Shown: positions 7,423 through 20,137, counted from the first letter of the stretch. The stretch: 64,000 bases of DNA from Bacteroidaceae bacterium (GCA_017464345.1 JAFUAH010000019.1:1-64000); one strand, 5' to 3'. The notes: generated from the letters alone by a model not told the origin. Numbers and translations are program-made.

Positions 7423-7763
7423 ATAAAAAAAATCGGTTTCTGCAATAGGCTTCACCCGATACGATATAATATAAAAGGTACGTGTGTGCACACGCGCACG
7501 CACGCTAATAGGTCGGAGCTTCGTCCCGTACGGGACGGAGGCCAAAGCTGGGCAGGACGGAGGCCAAAGCCGTACGGGACGGAACGCCAACCTGCGCGGG
7601 ACGAAAATGGGCCCTACGCTCCCCGTCCCAGAAGCGTCCCCAAGAGGTTGCGGACTTGCCAACTTGTCACGAAAAGCGACAAAATGCCCCAGGACAGGGC
7701 TTTGCGTCGGAGTTTGTAACCCCTGGGACAGAAAAGAACAAAAGAAAGAAAGGAGAAAGAAGT
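7423..7763. repeat. Divergent region between MATE and clpB with GTACGGGAC repeats
   Basis: No gene is seen. GTCCCGTACGGGAC is a perfect palindrome at 7523-7536 and GTACGGGACGG returns near 7572. The stretch GTCGGAGCTTCGTCCCGTAC around 7512-7531 matches the reverse complement of the central part of the 90-bp palindrome copy at 20031-20120, so this looks like a relative or fragment of that family. A second inverted pair, CCCCAGG / CCTGGGA, spans about 7687-7728. No CIRCE element or other heat-shock operator was recognised. Confidence 0.5.
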
Positions 7764-10292
7764 ATGAATCTGAACAAATTTACCATCAAGGCGCAAGAGG
7801 CCGTCCAGGAGGCGGTGAAGCGCGTACAGCAACAGGGGCAGCAGAACATCGAACCCGAACATCTGCTGGCCGGAATACTGAAGGTGGGCGAACAGGTGAC
7901 AGGCTTCGTCTTCCGGAAACTGGGCATCTCCCCCACCCTCGTGCAGCAGGCCACCGATGCACAAATAGGCAGTCTGCCCCGCGTCAGCGGCGGCGAGCCC
8001 TATCTGAGCCGCGAGGCCAACGACGTACTGAACCGTGCCGAGGACATTGCCCAACGTGGAGGCGACGAATTCGTCAGTCTGGAACACATGCTACAGGCCA
8101 TCCTGGCCGTGAACTGCACGGCATCGAAGATTCTGAAGGACGCCGGCATGACGGAAAAGGAACTGGCAGCGGCCATTCAGGAACTGCGTGGCGGACAGAA
8201 AGTGACATCGCAGTCGAGCGAGGACACGTACCAGAGCCTCTCGAAGTACGCCAAGAACCTGGTAGATGAGGCACGCGCCGGCAGACTCGACCCCGTCATC
8301 GGCCGCGACGACGAAATACGCCGTGTGCTGCAAATCCTCTCACGCCGCACCAAGAATAACCCCATCCTCATCGGCGAACCGGGCACGGGTAAGACGGCCA
8401 TCGTGGAAGGCCTGGCCCACCGCATCCTCAGGGGCGACGTGCCCGAGAACCTGCGCGACAAACAGCTCTACTCGCTGGACATGGGTGCACTCATCGCCGG
8501 TGCCAAATATAAGGGCGAATTTGAGGAACGACTGAAAAGCGTCGTCAATGAGGTGACGAAGAGCGAGGGGCAGATTATCCTGTTCATCGACGAGATTCAC
8601 ACCCTCGTGGGTGCTGGTAAGGGCGAGGGGGCCATGGACGCCGCCAACATCCTGAAGCCTGCACTGGCACGTGGCGAACTCAGGAGCATCGGTGCCACGA
8701 CGCTGGACGAGTACCAGAAGTACTTCGAGAAGGACAAGGCACTGGAACGACGGTTCCAGAGTGTCATGGTGGACGAGCCGGACGTGCCCTCCTCCATCAG
8801 CATCCTGCGCGGACTGAAGGAACGCTACGAGAACCACCACAAGGTGCGCATACAGGACGATGCCATCATAGCCGCCGTGGAGCTCTCGCACCGCTACATC
8901 ACCGACCGTTTCCTGCCCGATAAGGCCATCGACCTCATGGACGAGGCGGCTGCCAAACTGCGCATGGAGCGCGACTCCGTGCCCGAGGAACTGGACGAAA
9001 TCACGCGTCGGCTCACCCAACTGGAAATCGAGCGTGAGAGCATCAAGCGCGAAAAAGACAGCCTAGGCCATCTAGATAATCTAGAAAAACTAGAAAATCT
9101 AGAAAAAGAAATCGCTAACCTGAAGGAGCAGGAGACGCAGTTCCGCAGCAAGTGGCAGGGCGAGAAGGAGTTGCTGAACCGCATACAGCAGAACAAGCAG
9201 CAAATCGAGCAACTGAAGTTCGAGGCTGAACGCGCCGAACGCTCGGGCGACTATGCCCGCGTAGCCGAGATACGCTATGGCAAACTGCAATCGCTGGAGC
9301 AGGAGATTGAGCAAATCAAGGCTCAACTGCGCGAGGCACAGGGTGGCGAGGCCATGGTCAAGGAGGAAGTGACCGCCGACGACATTGCCGACGTCGTAAG
9401 TCGCTGGACGGGCATACCCGTGTCGAAAATGATGCAGAGCGAACGCGACAAGCTCCTGCACCTCGAAGAGGAACTGCACCGCCGCGTCATCGGACAGGAC
9501 GAGGCCATACAGGCCGTCAGCGATGCCGTGCGCCGCAGCCGGGCCGGACTGCAAGACCCGAAGCGCCCCATCGGTTCCTTCATCTTCCTGGGTACCACGG
9601 GTGTCGGTAAGACGGAACTGGCTCGCGCACTGGCCGAATACCTCTTCGACGACGAACAGATGATGACCCGCATAGACATGTCGGAGTATCAGGAGAAGTT
9701 CTCGGTATCGCGCCTCATCGGAGCGCCTCCAGGATACGTCGGCTACGACGAGGGCGGACAACTGACTGAGGCCGTGCGGCGGAAACCGTACTCGGTGGTG
9801 CTCTTCGACGAGATTGAGAAGGCCCACCCCGACGTCTTCAACACCCTCCTGCAAGTGCTCGACGACGGTCGGCTAACCGACTCGAAGGGCCGTACGGTGA
9901 ACTTCAAGAACACCATCATCATCATGACCTCCAACTTGCGCCAAGAGCAACTGCGCACGGCCATGCGCCCCGAGTTTCTGAACCGTATCGACGAAGTCAT
10001 CACCTTCCATCCGTTGAAGGAAGAGGAAATCCGTCAAGTGGTTCAACTTCAGTTGAACAATCTCCAGCGGATGCTCACACAGAACGGCGTGACGCTCAAC
10101 GTCACCCCGGAGGCCATCGACTTCCTGGCCCGCGAGGGCTACGACCCCGACTTCGGCGCACGGCCCGTGAAGCGTGCCATCCAGCGCTTCTTGCTGAACG
10201 ACCTCTCGAAAGCCCTCTTGGGCACGGGCATTGACAAAACACGGCCCATCACCGTGGAAGCCCAGAGCAACCACCTGACATTCCGCAACTGA
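7764..10292 (+). CDS. clpB: ClpB protein disaggregase
   Basis: The 842-residue hexameric AAA+ chaperone resolubilises aggregated protein with DnaK. It has Clp N repeats ([14 protein letters not shown], residues 1-145), AAA-1 with Walker A GEPGTGKT (K210), a coiled M-domain (about 390-540), and AAA-2 with Walker A GTTGVGKT (K616) and MTSN (N724). I start at 7764, the usual ClpB N-terminus. Two oddities are visible. Between MTSNL and [10 protein letters not shown] there are only nine residues (726-734), where other ClpB proteins carry about 29. The M-domain also contains a short [10 protein letters not shown] tract encoded by TCTAGAAAA repeats with CTA leucine codons, unlike the CTG/CTC used elsewhere. 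The total is about 20 residues shorter than the norm. The gene ends at a strong hairpin shared with the converging lacZ-like gene. Confidence 0.95.
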   Translation: MNLNKFTIKAQEAVQEAVKRVQQQGQQNIEPEHLLAGILKVGEQVTGFVFRKLGISPTLVQQATDAQIGSLPRVSGGEPYLSREANDVLNRAEDIAQRGGDEFVSLEHMLQAILAVNCTASKILKDAGMTEKELAAAIQELRGGQKVTSQSSEDTYQSLSKYAKNLVDEARAGRLDPVIGRDDEIRRVLQILSRRTKNNPILIGEPGTGKTAIVEGLAHRILRGDVPENLRDKQLYSLDMGALIAGAKYKGEFEERLKSVVNEVTKSEGQIILFIDEIHTLVGAGKGEGAMDAANILKPALARGELRSIGATTLDEYQKYFEKDKALERRFQSVMVDEPDVPSSISILRGLKERYENHHKVRIQDDAIIAAVELSHRYITDRFLPDKAIDLMDEAAAKLRMERDSVPEELDEITRRLTQLEIERESIKREKDSLGHLDNLEKLENLEKEIANLKEQETQFRSKWQGEKELLNRIQQNKQQIEQLKFEAERAERSGDYARVAEIRYGKLQSLEQEIEQIKAQLREAQGGEAMVKEEVTADDIADVVSRWTGIPVSKMMQSERDKLLHLEEELHRRVIGQDEAIQAVSDAVRRSRAGLQDPKRPIGSFIFLGTTGVGKTELARALAEYLFDDEQMMTRIDMSEYQEKFSVSRLIGAPPGYVGYDEGGQLTEAVRRKPYSVVLFDEIEKAHPDVFNTLLQVLDDGRLTDSKGRTVNFKNTIIIMTSNLRQEQLRTAMRPEFLNRIDEVITFHPLKEEEIRQVVQLQLNNLQRMLTQNGVTLNVTPEAIDFLAREGYDPDFGARPVKRAIQRFLLNDLSKALLGTGIDKTRPITVEAQSNHLTFRN

Positions 10293-10335
10293 ACAAAAGT
10301 AGAAAGACTGGCCGCCTACAAGCCTGGGCATAAAT

Positions 10336-10379
10336 CAAAGAGCGAGGCCCGCGAACTGAATCGCGGGCCTCGCTCTTTG
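10336..10379. terminator. Bidirectional terminator between clpB and the beta-galactosidase gene
   Basis: A perfect 19-bp stem (10336-10354 with 10361-10379, CAAAGAGCGAGGCCCGCGA and its complement) surrounds a six-base loop. It lies between two converging stop codons and suits both strands. Confidence 0.85.
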
Positions 10380-10406
10380 GTTTGTATTTATGTATTGCCG
10401 TCCTTC

Positions 10407-13598
<3,192 letters not shown>

Positions 13599-13625
13599 TT
13601 AATTAACTAACAATACTTTGTGCAA

Positions 13626-13633
13626 CAAAGATA
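13626..13633 (-). promoter_or_regulatory. Promoter -7 box TATCTTTG for the beta-galactosidase gene
   Basis: CAAAGATA on the plus strand matches TAnnTTTG on the minus strand, 46 bases before the ATG at 13580. Confidence 0.5.
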
Positions 13634-13786
13634 AGCATAATTCATCATCCGTGCAAACCTTTGGTCAAATAATGTGGTGCAGAGGCACGGATAATATGGT
13701 ATTGAACCTTGGAGTCTCTAAAATCCGGATGATATGGAGGAGAAGAAATAACGCACTATTATCGTGGCCGTTTCAATAATATTTCG

Positions 13787-13794
13787 TAACTTTG
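13787..13794 (+). promoter_or_regulatory. Promoter -7 box TAACTTTG for the DUF6057 / PD40 / GH2 operon
   Basis: TAACTTTG matches the Bacteroidetes -7 consensus and lies 22 bases before the ATG at 13816. No convincing -33 TTTG is present. The rest of the 235-base divergent region holds nothing I recognise. Confidence 0.5.
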
Positions 13795-13815
13795 GGGCAC
13801 GTAAGACAAGAAAAC

Positions 13816-15699
13816 ATGAAACGAATAGCAAGATTCATCGTCCCTGGGCTCATGGCCGTAACCCTCGTGGTGATGGGGTGGCTGGTGCTGCGGACGGAGA
13901 GCGAGGTGCTCTACCGCTTGCAGGAACTCTCCCTCTGGTTGCCCACCCGGTACTTCTTCCACATCTCCACATTCTACCCCGGCGGTGTGCTGACATGGGC
14001 GGCTGCCTACATGACACAATTCTTTTTCCACCCTTGGCTCGGTATGGGACTGATGCTCCTATGCTGGGGCGCCATCATGGCCTTGCTGTGCCAGCGGTTC
14101 CACCTGCGCGGCCCATGGCGGTTGCTGAGCCTGCTGGTGCCCCTGTGCCTGCTGGCCTGCCTAGTGCAGACGGGCTACTGGCTCTACTACATGAAACTCC
14201 AAGGTCACGCCTGGGTGCCCACGTTGGGCGTACTGCTCTCCCTGCTGTTGGCCTATGTCCATCAGCTGTTACCTGACCCTCGACCCCGAATCGGCTGGAT
14301 GGTCGTCGTGGGAGTGCTGGGCTATCCCCTGATGGGGGCTTGGTGGGGCCTGGCACTGGCCCTGATGGCCGTACCGCGCCACCTGCGCATGGACAAGTGG
14401 GAAGCCCTGAGCGTAGGCTTGGCCCTCCTTTTCGTAATGGCCATGCCTCCCATTTTTGTGCGTTGGTTCTACGGCCAGGTGGAGATGGCACAGGCCTGGC
14501 TGGCTGCCATGCCCTCGTTCCAGTATGGCAAGACCGATTGCCCTGCCTACCGATTGCCCTACTATGCCTTGGCCCTGTCCTTCTTCGTCTGTGCCCTGCC
14601 AGGCCTCATCTATCGCAATAGCGAGGCCTCGTACAAGGAACTGCGCCTTTCGTGGACAGTGTCGATAGTCTTCATCGCGCTAGGTTGCTGGGGCGTGTCG
14701 GAGCGCTGGGAACGTGACACGAACTTCCACAAGGAGGTGAGTATGACGAACGCCATCCACCGCCTCGAATGGGAACAGGTGCTGCACATCATGCTCGACC
14801 CGGAGGTGGGCCGCCCCATGCCACCTACGCGCGTCATGGTGATGATGAAGAACCTGGCCCTCTTCCGCCTGGGCCGGGCCGGCGACGAGATGTTCCGCTA
14901 CCCCGAGGGCTCTGAACAGCAGCATGCCCCGTGGCAGGTGAGGATGACCCAGGTGGGCGGCAAACTGCTCTACTATCACTACGGCAAGGAAGGCTTCTGC
15001 TACCGCTGGTGCATGGAGGACGGTGTGGAGTTCGGCTGGAGCGTGGACGTGCTGAAGTATATGACTAAATGCAGCCTCATCACCCACGATTGGGATGTGG
15101 CACAGAAATACATTGACATGCTGGCCCAGACCCGCTACCATCGAGAATGGGCAGAAAAATACGCCACCTACGTGCGCCACCCCGAACGGATGGCTGAGGA
15201 CGAGGAGATGCGCCCCATCATCCCGATGGCCGAGTTCCCCGACCGTCTGGACGGCGACAACACCCTCGTCGAACTCTATCTGCTGCGCACCTTCTCTGGC
15301 GGCTTTGGTGCCGATCCTGGCTATCAAGAGATGACAGTCATTTGTTCCCTTATTATGAAGGATATCGACCTCTTCTGGCCTCGCTTCCTGCAGTACCTGA
15401 ACATGCACCAGAAGGAGGAGGGATTCCGTGTCCCCACCCACTATCAGGAGGCCGCCTACCTCTACTCCATGCTCGAACCGCAGCGCCCTAGCGAACTCTG
15501 GCCTGGCATGACCAACGCCGAGGCTCTGCCGCGCCTGCCCTTCGACGAGAGCGTGAAGCAGAGTTATCAGCAGTTCATGGACTTTAACACCCAGTGCGGC
15601 TCCATGTCCGAGGAGCAGAAGAAGTCAGCCTTCCGTCCGCAGTTCGGCGACACGTTCTACTACTTCTACTTCCTCGTACGCAACCAGAAAACGAACTAA
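13816..15699 (+). CDS. DUF6057 family membrane protein
   Basis: The 627-residue protein has a hydrophobic N-terminal half with about ten membrane spans, starting MKRIARFIVPGLMAVTLVVM and including YFFHISTFYPGGVLTW. A soluble C-terminal half of about 300 residues is rich in Trp, Tyr and Arg and helical repeats (MTNAIHRLEWEQVLHIML, KLLYYHYGKEGF). This is the layout of DUF6057, a Bacteroidetes family of unknown function. I start at 13816 because it follows the TAACTTTG box by 22 bases and begins the first membrane span. It is the first gene of a three-gene plus-strand unit and is followed after a TTCACAGTTCATAG-type spacer by the PD40 lipoprotein. The close pairing hints at a joint role at the envelope. 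Confidence 0.75.
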   Translation: MKRIARFIVPGLMAVTLVVMGWLVLRTESEVLYRLQELSLWLPTRYFFHISTFYPGGVLTWAAAYMTQFFFHPWLGMGLMLLCWGAIMALLCQRFHLRGPWRLLSLLVPLCLLACLVQTGYWLYYMKLQGHAWVPTLGVLLSLLLAYVHQLLPDPRPRIGWMVVVGVLGYPLMGAWWGLALALMAVPRHLRMDKWEALSVGLALLFVMAMPPIFVRWFYGQVEMAQAWLAAMPSFQYGKTDCPAYRLPYYALALSFFVCALPGLIYRNSEASYKELRLSWTVSIVFIALGCWGVSERWERDTNFHKEVSMTNAIHRLEWEQVLHIMLDPEVGRPMPPTRVMVMMKNLALFRLGRAGDEMFRYPEGSEQQHAPWQVRMTQVGGKLLYYHYGKEGFCYRWCMEDGVEFGWSVDVLKYMTKCSLITHDWDVAQKYIDMLAQTRYHREWAEKYATYVRHPERMAEDEEMRPIIPMAEFPDRLDGDNTLVELYLLRTFSGGFGADPGYQEMTVICSLIMKDIDLFWPRFLQYLNMHQKEEGFRVPTHYQEAAYLYSMLEPQRPSELWPGMTNAEALPRLPFDESVKQSYQQFMDFNTQCGSMSEEQKKSAFRPQFGDTFYYFYFLVRNQKTN

Positions 15700-15743
15700 C
15701 AATTCACAGTTCATAGTTCTCAGTTCATAATGCACAATTCACA
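15700..15743. repeat. TTCATAGTTC-type microsatellite spacer
   Basis: The spacer is built of imperfect units such as CAATTCACAGTTCATAGTTC. It is the plus-strand counterpart of the array at 4829-4861. Confidence 0.6.
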
Positions 15744-17273
15744 ATGATGACACCCAAGTTCCGTTCATTATGTCGCGATTCTATCGCAACGATAGCCCTC
15801 CTCCTCGCCGCCTGCTCCAACCCCAAGGTTCCCGCCACCTACACTGAGAGCGAGCAGCAGCCCGACATCTTCCCCGAATATCAGGAAGTCACCGTCCCCA
15901 CGAATATCGCTCCGCTGACCTTCACCGTCCAAAACGAGGGCACGGACTTCGTCACCCGCATCACTGCCGGCGGTCAGGAATGGCTCTACGGCGACAAGGA
16001 CGTTTGCCCCTCGCCCAAAGAATGGGAGCAGATGAAAAGAAATCTCGTAACCTCAAAAACTCACCCAACCTCAATGCAGGTCGAAGTCTTCGTGGCCAAG
16101 GACGACAAATGGCAGCGCCTCAAGCCCTTCCATATCTACGTCAGCCCCGACAGCATCGACCCCTACATCTCCTACCGCCTCATCGCACCCTCATACGTCA
16201 CTTACGAGGACCTGACCATCAACCAGCGCTGCCTGGAGACGTACGACGAGAGCCTCATCTACGGTAACATGTCCAATTCCAACGAGATTGACGGGCAGTG
16301 CATCAACTGCCACGCCTATCAGCAGTACAACCCGGAACGCCTGCAATTTCACGTCCGTCAGGCCCACGGCGGCACTATCATTGCCTACGACGGTAAACTG
16401 GAGCGCATCGACATGAAGACTGGCAAGACCGTCTCCGCTGGTGTCTATCCCGCCTGGCACCCCACCGAGAAACTGATTGCCTACAGCACCAATCACACGG
16501 GGCAGTCGTTCCATACCAACGACAACCAGAAGGTGGAGGTGCAGGATACCTACAGCGACCTGATGCTCTACGACGTGGAGCACCACGAGGTCTTGCCCCT
16601 GGAGTGCGACACGAACCAACTCGACTGCTTCCCCTTCTGGAGCCCCGACGGCAAGTACCTCTACTACTGCTCGGCCCACTACATCAAGCAAGACACGGCT
16701 GAGACCATATCCAAGGAGTTCGACATGATTCAGCACTACAAGGATGTGAAGTACAGCCTCTACCGCCGTCCCTTCACGCTGGAGTCGAAGACATTCGGCG
16801 AGCGTGAAATGGTCTTCGATGCCGCTGCCGACTCGATGTCGGCCACCCTGCCCCGCATTAGCCCCGACGGACGCTGGCTCCTCTTTACGATGGGCAATCA
16901 CGGTGTATTCCACATCTGGCACGCCGATGCAGACCTCTACCTCATAGATCTCCAGTCGGGCGAGGTGCGTCGCCTGGACGAACTGAATTCTGACAACGTG
17001 GAGTCGTACCACTCTTGGTCCAGCAATGGCCGCTGGGTCATCTTCAGCAGTCGCCGCACCGACGGCAACTTCACCCGTCCCTACATCGCCCACTTCGACG
17101 GACAGGGACACTTTACGAAACCTTTTGAACTGCCGCAGCGCAATCCCCTGTACCACCACGAACTCCTGCGATCCTACAACATCCCCGAGTTCATGACGGG
17201 GCCCGTCCGCATCCGCCCACAGGAGTTTGCGGCCCAGGTTCGCCGCGACTCCATCCGCGCCACGGCGAAGTAG
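15744..17273 (+). CDS. PD40/TolB-like beta-propeller lipoprotein with a CxxCH motif
   Basis: The 509-residue protein starts with a lipoprotein signal (ATIALLLAAC, lipidated Cys at about 24). After about 150 residues it has GQCINCHAY, a CxxCH motif of the kind that binds c-type heme. The remainder shows WD40/PD40 propeller blades (VYPAWHPTEKLIAYST, FPFWSPDGKYLYYCS, LPRISPDGRWLLFTM, YHSWSSNGRWVIFSS). This suggests an envelope-anchored propeller that may carry one heme. The role is unknown. It is the second gene of the DUF6057 unit and ends 84 bases before the GH2 start chosen here. A short AT-rich stretch near 16033-16080 (RNLVTSKTHPTSM) uses codons unlike its surroundings and may be a small insertion. 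Confidence 0.75.
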   Translation: MMTPKFRSLCRDSIATIALLLAACSNPKVPATYTESEQQPDIFPEYQEVTVPTNIAPLTFTVQNEGTDFVTRITAGGQEWLYGDKDVCPSPKEWEQMKRNLVTSKTHPTSMQVEVFVAKDDKWQRLKPFHIYVSPDSIDPYISYRLIAPSYVTYEDLTINQRCLETYDESLIYGNMSNSNEIDGQCINCHAYQQYNPERLQFHVRQAHGGTIIAYDGKLERIDMKTGKTVSAGVYPAWHPTEKLIAYSTNHTGQSFHTNDNQKVEVQDTYSDLMLYDVEHHEVLPLECDTNQLDCFPFWSPDGKYLYYCSAHYIKQDTAETISKEFDMIQHYKDVKYSLYRRPFTLESKTFGEREMVFDAAADSMSATLPRISPDGRWLLFTMGNHGVFHIWHADADLYLIDLQSGEVRRLDELNSDNVESYHSWSSNGRWVIFSSRRTDGNFTRPYIAHFDGQGHFTKPFELPQRNPLYHHELLRSYNIPEFMTGPVRIRPQEFAAQVRRDSIRATAK

Positions 17274-17357
17274 CGATATACACATTATTCTATGCACATG
17301 AAACACATTGCATTTTTCCACATTTTGCCCTTTGGACGAGCCTACTCACGTCCGGCT

Positions 17358-19979
17358 ATGCTCAAACAAGTTTGGCATCGCTCTCTCTTGTTCGCAGCCT
17401 TCTCATTTCTCTCTTTTCTCAATCCCGTCTTCGCCCAGTACGAAGAGGTGAAGAAAACTTCCATCGGCAATAACCGCCCGTATGCCGAAATCCCTATATT
17501 GGAGGATAGCCAAGTGGCTCATGTCCCCTCCCTCACAAGGAGGGCCGGGGTGGGTCTCTTCAACTTCGACTGGCGGTTCCAACTCGGTAATCCCGAGGGT
17601 GCTGAGCGCGAGGACTTCGACGACTCCGACTGGCGCAAGCTCGACTTGCCCCATGACTTCCAGTTCGAACAGCCGTGGGACGAGCAGGCTGGCGGTGCAC
17701 GCGGTTGGAAGGGACAGTGCGAGGGCTGGTATCGCAAGACCTTCCAGGCTCCTGCATCGTGGCAGGGACTACAGGTGCTACTCGACTTCGAGGGCCTGAT
17801 GTACTATGGCGACGTCTATGTCAATGGTACAAAGGTAGCATCCTCCGAATATGGGTATCTGGGGTTCGAGGCCGACGTGTCCAAATATCTGCACTACGGC
17901 GAGGGCGCGGATGGACAGAATGTCGTGGCCGTCTATGCCAATTCCGGCAAACCCAAGGCCAGCCGCTGGTACACGGGTGCCGGTCTGTTCCGCGACATAC
18001 ACCTGAAACTACAAAATCCCACACACATAGCCTGGCATGGGATATATGTAAGAAGTGAAAGGTTAGAGGTGAGAGGTGAGAAGAATGGAACACTGTCTCA
18101 AGATGAGATTGTATCCTCTCCCCCCTCACCCCTCACCTCTCACTTCCAAGTGAACATCACCGTCGATGTCTGCGGTTTCCCCCATGGCAGCGGGGAGCAG
18201 CCGAAGACCCTCGTCCATGCCACGGTGAAGGATCGCGACGGTCATGTGCTTGGCAGTTCGGCGGCCGAGGTTCCCACCCTCACGAAGCACAGCCACGACG
18301 AAGTCCCGCTGCCCCACATCACCCTCACGGCTCCCACGCTCTGGGACCTGGGCAACCCCTACCTCTATACCGTGGAGGTGGAAGTCTTCGTTGATTCACT
18401 GCTCGTTGATTGTCAGACGGAGCGTTTCGGCGTGCGCACCATCGAGTACTCGCCCGAGTTCGGGTTCAAACTGAACGGACGGAAAGTATTCCTCAAAGGC
18501 ATTGCCAACCACCACGACCTCGGCGCACTGGGCGCAGCCTCCTATGACGATGCCATCCGCCGGCAGTTCGCCGTGATGAAGCAGTTCGGATTCAACTGCC
18601 TCCGCTGCTCGCACAACCCCTACAGCCCCTCGCTGACGCGCATTGCCGACGAGATGGGGCTGCTCATCGTTGACGAGCTCATCGACAAGTGGAGCGACGA
18701 CGAATACTGGGGCGGACGAAAGCCCTTCATGCAGTTGTGGCCAAGCCTGATACAAGAATGGATAACGCGCGACCGCAACTGTCCGAGCGTGGTGCTCTGG
18801 AGCCTGGGCAACGAACTCCAGATACGCGACAACTGGAGTGGCTACAAGACCAACGACTGGGGCATCACGACGTACCGCATCTTCGACCAGATGGTGAAGC
18901 GCTACGACCGGACGCGCCCCACCACCGTGGCCATGTTCCCAGCCCGTGCCGGAGCCATCCGTGAGGAGAAGGAATTCAAGACCTATTTTGCTCCGCCCGA
19001 ACTGGCTTGTGCCACCGAGGTCAGCTCGTTCAACTACCAGTGGGACTGCTATCCGAAGTACTTCGAGTACAAGCCCGACATGATACTCTTCCAGAGCGAG
19101 GCCGTGACGAATCAGCTCCAGGCCCCCTTCTACGGCATGGACCAGAAGCGCACCGTCGGCCTGGCCTACTGGGGAGCCATCGAGTACTGGGGCGAGTCGA
19201 ACAAATGGCCCAAGAAGGGGTGGAACTACTCCTTCTTCCGCCACACGCTGTGGCCCAACCCACAGGCGTGGCTCATCAGGGGAGCCTTCCAGCCCGAGAA
19301 GCCCGTGGTGCGCATCGGTGTGCTGACGGGCAGCGAGTCGGTCAGCTGGAACGCCATCGACGTGGGACAAAAGACATACACCGAGTTCTGGAACTGCCCC
19401 GAAGGCTCGAAGCAACAGGTGACAACCTTCACCAACTGCGACGAAGTGGAACTTGTGGCCAACGGCCGGAGCCTGGGGCGGCAGCAGAACGACACCACCG
19501 ATGTCTTCAAGCGTGGACTGATTAAGTGGAACAACGTCGAGTACGGAAGGGGCGGCATCCTCATGGCCATCGGCTACAAGGGTGGCAAGGAAGTAGCTCG
19601 CCACCAGATAGAAACTGCCGACAAGGCTGTGAAACTAATCATCGAAGCCGAGGAACGACCAGGCATGACAGCGGAACTCCCAGCTGACGGCATGAGCCTA
19701 CAGTACCTAACCGTCCGTGCCGTCGATCGGCGGGGCAACACCGTCCCCTCGTTCGACGAGCCGCTGACCGTCACCGTGGAAGGCCAGGCCGCCAGCCTGC
19801 TCTCCCTGGACAATGGCGACCACTACACCAGCGACCTCTTTGGTCCCTCTATTAACACAAAGCGCATGTACATGGGCCAGATGCAAGTCATCTTGCGCAC
19901 TACATGTCAGGCAGGAAAGGCAACGGTTAAAGCCTCCACCCCCAGCCTCCGCACCTCGCTAAAGGTAGAGAGCAGATAA
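17358..19979 (+). CDS. Secreted GH2 family glycoside hydrolase
   Basis: The 873-residue enzyme has a signal peptide (MLKQVWHRSLLFAAFSFLSF, cleavage near NPVFAQ), then GH2 sugar-binding, Ig-like and TIM-barrel domains and a C-terminal Ig-like region. The acid/base Glu is in WSLGNELQ (E486) and the nucleophile in ILFQSEAVTN (E581). DUF4982-type and GH2 C-terminal features follow. Substrate is probably a beta-galactoside or related beta-glycoside; this cannot be settled by eye. An in-frame ATG at 17292 would add 22 residues before the signal, so I prefer 17358. Two in-frame repeat insertions are visible: a GGAGGG-type palindrome at 17524-17562 (VPSLTRRAGVGL) just before the first domain, and a GAGGTGAGAGG palindrome at 18051-18147 at a domain border. 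Confidence 0.85.
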   Translation: MLKQVWHRSLLFAAFSFLSFLNPVFAQYEEVKKTSIGNNRPYAEIPILEDSQVAHVPSLTRRAGVGLFNFDWRFQLGNPEGAEREDFDDSDWRKLDLPHDFQFEQPWDEQAGGARGWKGQCEGWYRKTFQAPASWQGLQVLLDFEGLMYYGDVYVNGTKVASSEYGYLGFEADVSKYLHYGEGADGQNVVAVYANSGKPKASRWYTGAGLFRDIHLKLQNPTHIAWHGIYVRSERLEVRGEKNGTLSQDEIVSSPPSPLTSHFQVNITVDVCGFPHGSGEQPKTLVHATVKDRDGHVLGSSAAEVPTLTKHSHDEVPLPHITLTAPTLWDLGNPYLYTVEVEVFVDSLLVDCQTERFGVRTIEYSPEFGFKLNGRKVFLKGIANHHDLGALGAASYDDAIRRQFAVMKQFGFNCLRCSHNPYSPSLTRIADEMGLLIVDELIDKWSDDEYWGGRKPFMQLWPSLIQEWITRDRNCPSVVLWSLGNELQIRDNWSGYKTNDWGITTYRIFDQMVKRYDRTRPTTVAMFPARAGAIREEKEFKTYFAPPELACATEVSSFNYQWDCYPKYFEYKPDMILFQSEAVTNQLQAPFYGMDQKRTVGLAYWGAIEYWGESNKWPKKGWNYSFFRHTLWPNPQAWLIRGAFQPEKPVVRIGVLTGSESVSWNAIDVGQKTYTEFWNCPEGSKQQVTTFTNCDEVELVANGRSLGRQQNDTTDVFKRGLIKWNNVEYGRGGILMAIGYKGGKEVARHQIETADKAVKLIIEAEERPGMTAELPADGMSLQYLTVRAVDRRGNTVPSFDEPLTVTVEGQAASLLSLDNGDHYTSDLFGPSINTKRMYMGQMQVILRTTCQAGKATVKASTPSLRTSLKVESR
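17524..17562. repeat. CCCTCC...GGAGGG palindromic repeat in frame near the start of the GH2 gene
   Basis: CCCTCCCTCACAAGGAGGG forms a small palindrome followed by CCGGGGTGGGTC. It is translated as VPSLTRRAGVGL between the linker and the first GH2 domain. Similar CCTCC-CACAAGGAGG repeats are familiar from Bacteroidales intergenic DNA. Confidence 0.5.
18051..18147. repeat. GAGGTGAGAGG-type palindromic repeat inserted in frame in the GH2 gene
   Basis: AGAAGTGAAAGG, then GAGGTGAGAGGTGAG on the left is mirrored by CTCACCCCTCACCTCTCACTT on the right. It encodes about 30 residues (YVRSERLEVRGE to SPLTSHFQ) between strands of the beta-sandwich region. It belongs to the same family as the copy in the MATE gene. 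Confidence 0.75.
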
Positions 19980-20018
19980 GGTCTAATTGAAAATTTAACA
20001 GAGAAGGACAACTATCCC

Positions 20019-20132
20019 GCAGGGCTCTTGCTTGTGGGTCAATTGTCCGTCAAGCGAAACCCGTACGGGACGAAGCTCCGACTCGGGCGAGTCGGTCTTG
20101 ACGGACAATTGACCCACAAGCAAGGGCCCTGC
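20019..20132. repeat. 90-bp palindromic element, copy 1 (core 20031-20120)
   Basis: The core has 24-bp arms at 20031-20054 and 20097-20120 that are perfect inverted repeats, starting CTTGTGGGTC and ending GTCCGTCAAG. They enclose 42 bases that hold a CCCGTACGGG palindrome and a CCGACTC-GGGC-GAGTCGG hairpin. In this copy the stem extends to 36 bp with one T/C difference. It lies between converging genes, the GH2 hydrolase and murF-alr. The other copies are at 35366-35455 and 52473-52562. It may act as a terminator here, but no T-run follows on either side. Confidence 0.95.
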
Positions 20133-20137
20133 ACCTT

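Noticed and set aside
7656-7763. An N-terminal extension of ClpB by 36 codons
   Set aside because: The extra residues are encoded by repeat-rich intergenic DNA and do not occur in ClpB; the ATG at 7764 gives the normal start.
7423-7763. CIRCE heat-shock operator before clpB
   Set aside because: No TTAGCACTC-N9-GAGTGCTAA-like inverted repeat is present.
20019-20132. Copy 1 of the 90-bp palindrome as an ordinary terminator
   Set aside because: No T-run follows the stem on either strand and the other two copies lie between divergent genes, so I list it as a repeat.
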